Both the position numbers and the translations under genes were made by a program. From contig CAKRKX010000090.1 in assembly GCA_934358675.1 (NCBI GenBank), forward strand, positions 1 to 8,910: a DNA stretch of 8,910 nt. The letters run 5' to 3'. Below the pieces are notes generated by a model, which worked only from the letters and a program-made list of their open reading frames with translations, had not been told where the DNA came from and ran no database searches. Source of the stretch: an uncultured Agathobacter sp. Lineage in GTDB: Bacteria; Bacillota; Clostridia; Lachnospirales; Lachnospiraceae. Of the stretch, positions 1-5,590 are shown one piece after another (positions within the stretch are counted from its first letter, which is position 1; every line of letters begins with the position of its first letter).

Positions 1-100
1 CATCCAAAATCACACTGCCAATTTTTATACCTATTTATCCGGTGTCGTCCGCCTTAGAATACGAAAAATCTAAGTCGACAAACCCGAATTTGACCGGTAT

Positions 101-1198
101 TTAGCGGATGTGGGTGATGTAACCCTGATCCACAAGAAGTTCTTTCGCTTTGGAGCGGGAACGCTCGTCTGCAAAGGAGATATGCAAAATACCTTCCTCA
201 AATTCACGGTTGTTGACAATGCCGATATTCTTGATGCTGATTCCGGCATCGGCAAGAATGCGGCTGACTTTGGCGATTCCGCCGGTCTCATCCGGCAGAT
301 CCACAAACAGCTCGTAGTAAGTGGATTCTGTCTTGATGCTTGGAAGCGACAAGGAATCACGGTAGTCTTTGGCGGACTGGAAGAAGTTGAGGAGCGCCTG
401 CTCATTGGACGACTCGATATAACCGCGAAGCTGTGCTAACAGTGCGGTGTACTTGTCCATAAGGATAAGAAGCTGATCGCGGTTGGAGGCACAGATATTC
501 TGCCACATAACAGGTGAGGAGGATGCAATTCTTGTGATGTCCTTAAATCCACCGGCGGCAATGGTTTTCATTGTCTCGTTGTTGTCATCGATCTGCTGTA
601 CAAGGTTGACCAGAGAGTAGGCAATCATATGCGGAAGATGACTGATCGCGGCGGTCGAGTAATCGTGTGTTTTATAATCGAGGATGAGCGGGATTGATCC
701 GAGAGAGCGGACAAAATCACGGAAATCCTTAACGTCGGCCTGCGGTGTGACGGCAGTCGGTGTGATGATGTAGTACGCATTTTCCAATAACGTCTTGTTT
801 GCGGCAAGGATTCCTGTCTTCTCGGAGCCGGTCATCGGATGTCCGCCGATAAAATTTGCCTCCATGCCAAGACGGATCACTTCCTCGTGGATCTCTGTTT
901 TGGTGCTTCCGACATCCGTGATATAGCAATCTTTGCGGATGATATCTTTTAATTCGGAAATATAATCGAGGTTGCGCTGTACCGGTGCACACAAAAAGAT
1001 GACATCACAGTCATGGAATGCGGTGAGCGGAAGGAGTGCATCATTGTCGATCAATCCTTCACGGTACGCTTCTTTGACGGTTTCTTCATGGTGTGCGGTT
1101 GCATATATGTGAATATCCGGGTTATCTGCTTTCATTTTCTTGGCAATCGAACCGCCGATGAGGCCGAGTCCGATAAAGCCGACTTTTTCAAATTTCAT
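101..1198 (-). CDS. tyrA: Prephenate dehydrogenase with C-terminal ACT domain
   Basis: Cytoplasmic enzyme of tyrosine biosynthesis: NAD(P)-dependent oxidative decarboxylation of prephenate to 4-hydroxyphenylpyruvate. The 365-residue protein opens with a Rossmann nucleotide-binding loop, GLGLIGGS (residues 10-17). The family motifs DVGSTK (95-100), GGHPMTGSE (118-126) and SHLPH (186-190, which carries the histidines of the prephenate/catalytic site) follow. The all-helical dimerisation domain spans roughly 170-285. The C-terminal 70 residues (about 294-365, with LPDETGGIAKVSRILADAGI) form an ACT domain, which in this family usually mediates feedback control by tyrosine. The length is normal for a monofunctional TyrA-ACT; no chorismate mutase domain is present. 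The ATG start at 1198 has an AGAAGGGA-type RBS nine bases upstream and a sigma-A-like promoter behind it. It is divergent from the ABC-F gene. No obvious intrinsic terminator lies in positions 1-100. Identification is secure; tyrosine regulation is inferred from the domain. Confidence 0.96.
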   Translation of the reverse strand: MKFEKVGFIGLGLIGGSIAKKMKADNPDIHIYATAHHEETVKEAYREGLIDNDALLPLTAFHDCDVIFLCAPVQRNLDYISELKDIIRKDCYITDVGSTKTEIHEEVIRLGMEANFIGGHPMTGSEKTGILAANKTLLENAYYIITPTAVTPQADVKDFRDFVRSLGSIPLILDYKTHDYSTAAISHLPHMIAYSLVNLVQQIDDNNETMKTIAAGGFKDITRIASSSPVMWQNICASNRDQLLILMDKYTALLAQLRGYIESSNEQALLNFFQSAKDYRDSLSLPSIKTESTYYELFVDLPDETGGIAKVSRILADAGISIKNIGIVNNREFEEGILHISFADERSRSKAKELLVDQGYITHIR

Positions 1199-1207
1199 TT
1201 ATGTATA

Positions 1208-1215
1208 TCCCTTCT
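1208..1215 (-). promoter_or_regulatory. Ribosome binding site of tyrA
   Basis: On the minus strand this reads AGAAGGGA, nine bases before the ATG at 1198. The spacing supports that start codon for tyrA. Confidence 0.75.
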
Positions 1216-1232
1216 GAAATAAATCTAATCTT

Positions 1233-1260
1233 ATTGTACTATATTCTGACGCTTCGTCAA
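1233..1260 (-). promoter_or_regulatory. Sigma-A-like promoter of tyrA
   Basis: The minus strand has a -35 box TTGACG (1260-1255), a 16-base spacer and a -10 box TACAAT (1238-1233), each one mismatch from consensus. It lies about 35 bases upstream of the tyrA start codon. The -35 box is part of a perfect inverted repeat, TGACG-CTT-CGTCA (1247-1259 on the plus strand), which could be an operator. Confidence 0.7.
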
Positions 1261-1356
1261 TGTAAATCTTCACAGAATTGACGTGCAAAGGCTTGTCGAT
1301 TCATTTATTTGGGTGAATTATCGGATATATATTGAATTCAACAAAGAATCAGTGTT

Positions 1357-1404
1357 ATGATTCATATGTTATGCAGGGCATCGGCAAGATTGTGGATGCC
1401 TTAA
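1357..1404 (+). other. Possible 15-codon leader ORF in the ABC-F 5' region
   Basis: An ATG at 1357 opens a 15-residue frame (MIHMLCRASARLWMP, then TAA) in a different frame from the ABC-F gene. It covers an inverted repeat, AGGGCATC / GATGCCTT (1375-1382 and 1395-1402, one G-U pair). It has no visible Shine-Dalgarno sequence, so its translation is unproven. It is listed because ABC-F genes of the antibiotic-resistance type are known to be controlled by leader-peptide attenuation. It could equally be a chance frame. Confidence 0.25.
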
Positions 1405-1454
1405 ATTATGAAGAAGATTGTGCCTGCCCGAATAGAAGAAAGCAGGTTAATTTT
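1373..1454 (+). promoter_or_regulatory. Candidate attenuator-like structured leader of the ABC-F gene
   Basis: Four segments can pair in alternative ways. Segment 1 (1375-1382, AGGGCATC) pairs with segment 2 (1395-1402, GATGCCTT). Segment 3 (1423-1427, CCTGC) pairs with segment 4 (1442-1446, GCAGG), which is followed directly by TTAATTTT. Alternatively 1373-1380 (GCAGGGCA) can pair with 1421-1427 (TGCCTGC) with one bulged G, which would exclude both hairpins. This is the geometry of an attenuator. However, the putative terminator stem is only five pairs with a 14-base loop, so it is weak as an intrinsic terminator. The structures were derived by eye, without energy calculation. Confidence 0.3.
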
Positions 1455-1459
1455 AGAGT

Positions 1460-1463
1460 GGAG
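1460..1463 (+). promoter_or_regulatory. Ribosome binding site fixing the ABC-F start
   Basis: GGAG in the context AGAGTGGAGAAAACAGAT lies nine bases before the ATG at 1473. Neither the in-frame TTG at 1332 nor the in-frame ATG at 1371 has a comparable site, so this decides the start. Confidence 0.65.
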
Positions 1464-1472
1464 AAAACAGAT

Positions 1473-3347
1473 ATGAATTTACTTACGGTCGATCATGTGA
1501 CAAAAGTGTTTACACAGCGCAAGGTGTTTGAGGATACATCGTTTTATCTGCAGGAACAGGAAAAAGTTGGAATTATCGGAATCAACGGAACAGGAAAATC
1601 AACGTTGCTAAAAATGATCGCGGGGTTGGAAGAACCGGACAGCGGTGATGTGATCTATGCGAATCAGCTTGTCGTGCACTATCTGCCGCAGATGCCGGAG
1701 TTCGATCCGGATGCAACGGTGCTTGAGAGCGTTCTGTCCTATGCGAGTGTCGGAAGTGTACATAAGGAAAAAGCGCAGGATGAGCACGAAATGTGGAATC
1801 TTGAGAGTTCCGCAAAGTCGATGATGACGAAGCTTGGGATCTACGATTTTGAGGAGAAGACCGGACATCTTTCGGGTGGACAGAAGAAAAGGCTTGCTTT
1901 GGTTGCGGTGCTTCTGACTCCGTGCGATGTATTGCTTCTCGATGAGCCAACGAACCATCTTGATTCGGAGATGGCGGAGTGGCTGGAGAATTATCTGAAA
2001 AATTATCGCGGTGCAATGATCATGGTAACGCACGACCGTTATTTTCTTGACAGTGTGTGCAACCGCATCGTGGAAGTGGACAAAGGCAAGATCTACAGTT
2101 ACGATACAAACTACTCCGGTTATCTGGAGCTGCGCGCACAGCGCCTGGAATCTCTGGAGGTCGGGGAGCGAAAGCGACAGTCTTTTTTAAAGAAAGAGAT
2201 CGAGTGGATCCGAAGAGGTGCAAAGGCAAGAACCACAAAGCAGAAAGCGCGTATCGAGCGTTACGAGAATCTGCGCGATCAGAAGAACTTACAGCAGGAG
2301 AAAAAGGTGGAGATGAGTTCCATCTCTTCCCGCATGGGACGAACAACCGTGGAATTGTCCCATATTCATAAGGCGTATGGGGATAAAGTGCTGATCGATG
2401 ATTTTTCCTATATTTTCCTGAAAGAGGATCGCATCGGTTTCGTTGGCTCGAATGGATGTGGCAAGACGACGCTGATGAAGATCATTGATCAGCGTATCGC
2501 ACCGGATTCGGGCGAGGTTGTGATCGGACAGACGATCAGGATCGGATATTATACGCAGGAGATCGATCAGGATCCGTCCGCGGGAATTGCCTATATGGAC
2601 CCGAAACTTCGTGTGATCGATTACATTAAAAATACAGCGGAATTTGTGCGGACACAGGATGGACTGATCTCCGCATCGGCGATGCTGGATAAATTTTTGT
2701 TCCCGCCGGAGGAGCAGTACGGGCTGATCGAAAAGCTGTCCGGAGGCGAGAAACGCCGCTTAAACCTTCTTCGTGTTCTGATGGAGGCACCGAATGTGCT
2801 GATTCTTGATGAGCCGACCAACGATCTTGATATCACAACACTGGCAATTCTTGAGGATTATCTGGATCGCTATGACGGAATCGTGATCACGGTATCACAT
2901 GACCGTTATTTTCTGGATCGCGTAGTGCGACGCATTTTTGCATTTGAGGAAGGCGGCGTATTGCGTCAGTATGAGGGCGGCTATACGGATTACCGCAATA
3001 AGGCGCTTGCGGAGGGCAGATTGACAAGCACATTTGACAATGCCGTAAAGCCGGCGGAGACTTCCGATGAAGAACCGAAAACGGATGCCAAGGCGACATG
3101 GACGCATGAGAAAAAACTGAAATTTACCTACAAGGAACAAAAGGAATACGAGACGATCGAGGATGACATTGCGGCAATGGAGGAACGCATGGAGGCAATC
3201 GATGAGGAGATGGTCAAAAATTCGCATGACTTTGTGAAGTTGAACGAACTGACGAAGGAGAAGACGGCTCTTGAGACCTCGATTGAGGAGAAAATGGAGC
3301 GCTGGGCGTATCTCGAGGAACTGGCTGCCAAGATTGCAAAGCAGTAG
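1473..3347 (+). CDS. ABC-F family ATPase, Uup-like (two ABC domains, C-terminal coiled coil)
   Basis: A soluble ATPase with two ABC domains and no membrane segments; ABC-F proteins act on the ribosome (E-site binding, rescue or resistance). From the ATG at 1473 it has 624 residues. ABC1 has Walker A GINGTGKST (36-44), signature LSGGQ (133-137) and Walker B with DEPTNHLD (157-164). A charged helical inter-domain linker spans about 220-290. ABC2 has GSNGCGKTT (325-333), LSGGE (422-426) and DEPTNDLD (446-453). A heptad-rich C-terminal coiled coil (about 555-620) follows the KFTYKEQKEYE motif typical of the Uup-type C-terminal domain. Both catalytic glutamates are present. The start at 1473 is preferred because GGAG stands nine bases upstream and the ABC1 fold begins at once (MNLLTVDHV). 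The frame stays open back to a TTG at 1332 (47 extra residues) without an RBS or family-like sequence there. A resistance function cannot be inferred; Uup-like housekeeping is more likely. Confidence 0.93.
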   Translation: MNLLTVDHVTKVFTQRKVFEDTSFYLQEQEKVGIIGINGTGKSTLLKMIAGLEEPDSGDVIYANQLVVHYLPQMPEFDPDATVLESVLSYASVGSVHKEKAQDEHEMWNLESSAKSMMTKLGIYDFEEKTGHLSGGQKKRLALVAVLLTPCDVLLLDEPTNHLDSEMAEWLENYLKNYRGAMIMVTHDRYFLDSVCNRIVEVDKGKIYSYDTNYSGYLELRAQRLESLEVGERKRQSFLKKEIEWIRRGAKARTTKQKARIERYENLRDQKNLQQEKKVEMSSISSRMGRTTVELSHIHKAYGDKVLIDDFSYIFLKEDRIGFVGSNGCGKTTLMKIIDQRIAPDSGEVVIGQTIRIGYYTQEIDQDPSAGIAYMDPKLRVIDYIKNTAEFVRTQDGLISASAMLDKFLFPPEEQYGLIEKLSGGEKRRLNLLRVLMEAPNVLILDEPTNDLDITTLAILEDYLDRYDGIVITVSHDRYFLDRVVRRIFAFEEGGVLRQYEGGYTDYRNKALAEGRLTSTFDNAVKPAETSDEEPKTDAKATWTHEKKLKFTYKEQKEYETIEDDIAAMEERMEAIDEEMVKNSHDFVKLNELTKEKTALETSIEEKMERWAYLEELAAKIAKQ

Positions 3348-3402
3348 TTTATTGAATATTCAGACATTTGTGGAGAAAACTTGCAACTTTTGCATAAAAC
3401 TA

Positions 3403-3442
3403 TTGTAAAACCTTTGAAAAATTAGTACAATATAACTATATT
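3403..3442 (+). promoter_or_regulatory. Promoter region (two overlapping sigma-A-like promoters) of the EF-G2-like gene
   Basis: Two hexamer pairs overlap. TTGAAA (3414-3419), a 17-base spacer and TATATT (3437-3442) match consensus at ten of twelve positions. TTGTAA (3403-3408), a 17-base spacer and TACAAT (3426-3431) match at nine of twelve. Either would start transcription 40-65 bases upstream of the start codon, making the EF-G2-like gene independent of the ABC-F gene. No convincing intrinsic terminator for the ABC-F gene was found between its stop and these boxes. Confidence 0.65.
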
Positions 3443-3453
3443 TTTTGAGAGTG

Positions 3454-3471
3454 TCAGAATTTAAATTCTGA
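3454..3471 (+). repeat. 18-bp perfect palindrome in the 5' UTR of the EF-G2-like gene
   Basis: TCAGAATTTAAATTCTGA reads identically on both strands. It sits just downstream of the -10 boxes and about 18 bases upstream of the Shine-Dalgarno sequence. As DNA it could be a dimeric repressor operator; as RNA it could fold into a 7-bp stem with a UUAA loop. It is not followed by a T-run, so it does not look like a terminator. Confidence 0.7.
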
Positions 3472-3488
3472 TCAATTTAATAAGATGC

Positions 3489-3495
3489 AGGAGGG
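3489..3495 (+). promoter_or_regulatory. Ribosome binding site of the EF-G2-like gene
   Basis: AGGAGGG stands seven bases before the ATG at 3503. An in-frame ATG at 3485 overlaps this site and has no RBS of its own, so 3503 is the start. Confidence 0.85.
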
Positions 3496-3502
3496 TTTTT
3501 CT

Positions 3503-5590
3503 ATGAATGTTTTCACGACTGACAAGATTCGTAACGTTGTTCTCTTAGGACATGGTGGCTGTGGTAAGACTTCTCTGGCTGAGGCGATGGCTTATCTTGC
3601 CGGGCTGACAAACCGAATGGGGACGGTTGCAGACGGCAACACGATAAGTGATTATGATAAGGAAGAGACGAAGCGGCAGTTCTCAATCCATACATCGCTG
3701 ATCCCAATCCCGTGGGGCGACGTCAAGATCAACATTTTGGATACTCCGGGATACTTTGATTTCATCGGAGAAGTGGAAGAAGCTGTATCCGCAGCGGATG
3801 CTGCAATCATCGTTGTATCCGGCAAAGCAGGCATTGAGACGGGAACAAAGCGTGCATGGAACATGTGTGAGAAATACAAACTTCCGCGTATGATCTTTGT
3901 TACCGACATGGATATCGATAATGCAAGTTATCGTCAGGTAGTGGAAGATTTGCAGGCGTTGTACGGCAAGAAGATTGCGCCTTTCCATCTTCCAATCCGC
4001 GAGAATACGCAGTTTGTCGGATATGTCAATGTTGTTCAGCAGAAAGCCAAACGCTGGAATGACAAGGGAACCGTTGATAAATTCGATGTGCCGGATTACT
4101 CACTGGAGAATCTCGGTATCTGCAGGGAAGCGCTCCTTGAAGCGGTTGCGGAGACGAGTGAAGAGTTTATGGACCGTTACTTTAACGGAGATGAGTTCTC
4201 TGAGGATGAAATCCGTCAGGCGCTTCGTGTAAATGTCATTGACGGTACGATCGTTCCGGTTCTTATGGGATCGAATACACTGGCGCGCGGTATGTACACG
4301 CTGATGGCGGATATCGTGAAGTATTTCCCGAGCCCGGATAAGCGTGAGTGCGCCGGCATCAATACGAAGACGAATGAGGTCTATCAGGCGGATTATGATT
4401 TCGCAAAGCCGAAGAGCGCGTATATTTTTAAGACAATTGTAGACCCTTATATTGGAAAGTATTCACTCATCAAGGTAAATTCCGGCGTGTTAAAGACGGA
4501 CGATCTGTTGTATAATTACCACAGAGATTGTGATGAGAAGATCGGAAAACTGTATGTGCTCCGCGGAAACAAGGCAGAGGAAGTCAGCGAGCTGCATGCC
4601 GGTGACATCGGCGCGCTCGCAAAACTTACAAAGTCACTGACGACCGATTCGCTTTCTACAAGAAACAATCCGGTTGCATACCTGCGTACCAACATCTCAA
4701 AGCCTTATGTATCGATGCGCTACAAAGCAAAGAATAAGGGCGATGAGGATAAGATCTCGCAGGCACTACAGAAACTTCTTGCAGAGGATCTGACATTACA
4801 GCATGTCAATGATGCGGAAAATCATCAGACACTTTTGTATGGTATGGGTGACCAGCATCTTGAGATCGTTGCAAGTATGTTATTGGAAAAATATAAGGTT
4901 GCGATCGAACTGATGCGTCCGAAGGTTGCGTTCCGCGAGACAATCCGCAAGAAATCGGATGTGGAATATAAGTATAAGAAACAGTCCGGCGGACACGGAC
5001 AGTACGGTCACGTTAAGATGACATTTGAGCCGTCCGGTGATCTGGACAGTCCATATGTATTTGACCAGTGCGTTGTCGGCGGAGCGGTTCCGAAGAATTT
5101 TTTCCCGGCGGTTGAGAAAGGTATTGCAGAGGCCGTTAAGTCCGGACCACTTGCCGCTTATCCGGTTATCGGCGTGAAAGCGACACTGTACGATGGATCT
5201 TACCATCCGGTAGATTCTTCGGAGATGGCGTTCAAGGTTGCCGCAGCGCAGGCATTTAAGAAGGGATTCATGGAGGCTTCTCCGGTACTCCTTGAGCCGA
5301 TCGCAACACTGACAGTCGTTGCACCGGATGAATACACGGGAGATATCATGGGCGATCTCAATAAGCGAAGAGGTCGTGTCATGAACATGAATGCAGAGAA
5401 CGGATATCAGGAGATTACCGCCGATATTCCGTATCTGGAGCTGTATGGATACAACACGCAGCTTCGCTCGATCACGAGCGGAAGCGGTACATTCTCTTAT
5501 GAGTTTGCAAGATATGAGCAGGCACCGGAGGATGTTGCTGCAAAACAGATTGAAGAGAGGGCTAGCAAGCTTGTTAACGTGGAAGAATAA
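3503..5590 (+). CDS. fusA2: Elongation factor G-like GTPase (EF-G2 type)
   Basis: A 695-residue cytosolic translational GTPase with the EF-G domain order. The G domain has P-loop GHGGCGKT (16-23). The switch I region, DYDKEETKRQFSIHTS, lacks the RGIT of canonical EF-G and resembles the EF-G2 subfamily. G3 is DTPGY (80-84), where canonical EF-G has DTPGH. G4 is TDMD (134-137), where NKMD is expected. Domain II follows (from about 310). Domain IV has QSGGHGQYGHV (from 494) and GSYHPVDSSEM (from 565). Domain V has PDEYTGDIMGDLNKRRGRV (from 608). The protein is full length and not degraded, so it is a paralogue rather than a pseudogene. The main fusA normally lies in the str operon with rpsL, rpsG and tuf; none of these is here. 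The role is uncertain: EF-G2 proteins bind ribosomes but are not always able to replace EF-G. The 3' end overlaps the next gene by 20 bases. Confidence 0.93.
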   Translation: MNVFTTDKIRNVVLLGHGGCGKTSLAEAMAYLAGLTNRMGTVADGNTISDYDKEETKRQFSIHTSLIPIPWGDVKINILDTPGYFDFIGEVEEAVSAADAAIIVVSGKAGIETGTKRAWNMCEKYKLPRMIFVTDMDIDNASYRQVVEDLQALYGKKIAPFHLPIRENTQFVGYVNVVQQKAKRWNDKGTVDKFDVPDYSLENLGICREALLEAVAETSEEFMDRYFNGDEFSEDEIRQALRVNVIDGTIVPVLMGSNTLARGMYTLMADIVKYFPSPDKRECAGINTKTNEVYQADYDFAKPKSAYIFKTIVDPYIGKYSLIKVNSGVLKTDDLLYNYHRDCDEKIGKLYVLRGNKAEEVSELHAGDIGALAKLTKSLTTDSLSTRNNPVAYLRTNISKPYVSMRYKAKNKGDEDKISQALQKLLAEDLTLQHVNDAENHQTLLYGMGDQHLEIVASMLLEKYKVAIELMRPKVAFRETIRKKSDVEYKYKKQSGGHGQYGHVKMTFEPSGDLDSPYVFDQCVVGGAVPKNFFPAVEKGIAEAVKSGPLAAYPVIGVKATLYDGSYHPVDSSEMAFKVAAAQAFKKGFMEASPVLLEPIATLTVVAPDEYTGDIMGDLNKRRGRVMNMNAENGYQEITADIPYLELYGYNTQLRSITSGSGTFSYEFARYEQAPEDVAAKQIEERASKLVNVEE
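5554..5561 (+). promoter_or_regulatory. Ribosome binding site deciding the TTG start of the secreted-protein gene
   Basis: AGAGAGGG lies inside the 3' end of the EF-G2-like gene, nine bases before the in-frame TTG at 5571. Starting there gives a proper signal peptide. The only later candidate, the ATG at 5634, would remove its hydrophobic core. Confidence 0.55.

Noticed and set aside
1..100. Possible start of a further minus-strand gene beyond the left edge (GTG at 13-11) and a 6-bp hairpin (53-74)
   Set aside because: No Shine-Dalgarno sequence precedes the GTG and only four codons are visible. The hairpin is AT-rich with no T-run, so neither a gene nor a tyrA terminator can be supported.
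110..439. Plus-strand open frame opposite tyrA
   Set aside because: It is fully inside the ACT/C-terminal coding part of tyrA on the other strand, without a start signal or protein-like motifs.
1582..2033. Two overlapping minus-strand frames opposite ABC1 of the ABC-F gene
   Set aside because: They are shadows of a strongly conserved gene; their composition (His, Arg and Ser rich) is atypical for the host proteins seen here.
3354..3394. GAATATTC palindrome and TGCAA-CTT-TTGCA repeat after the ABC-F stop as a terminator
   Set aside because: The stems are 4-5 bp, AT-rich and not followed by a T-run, so they do not support an intrinsic terminator.
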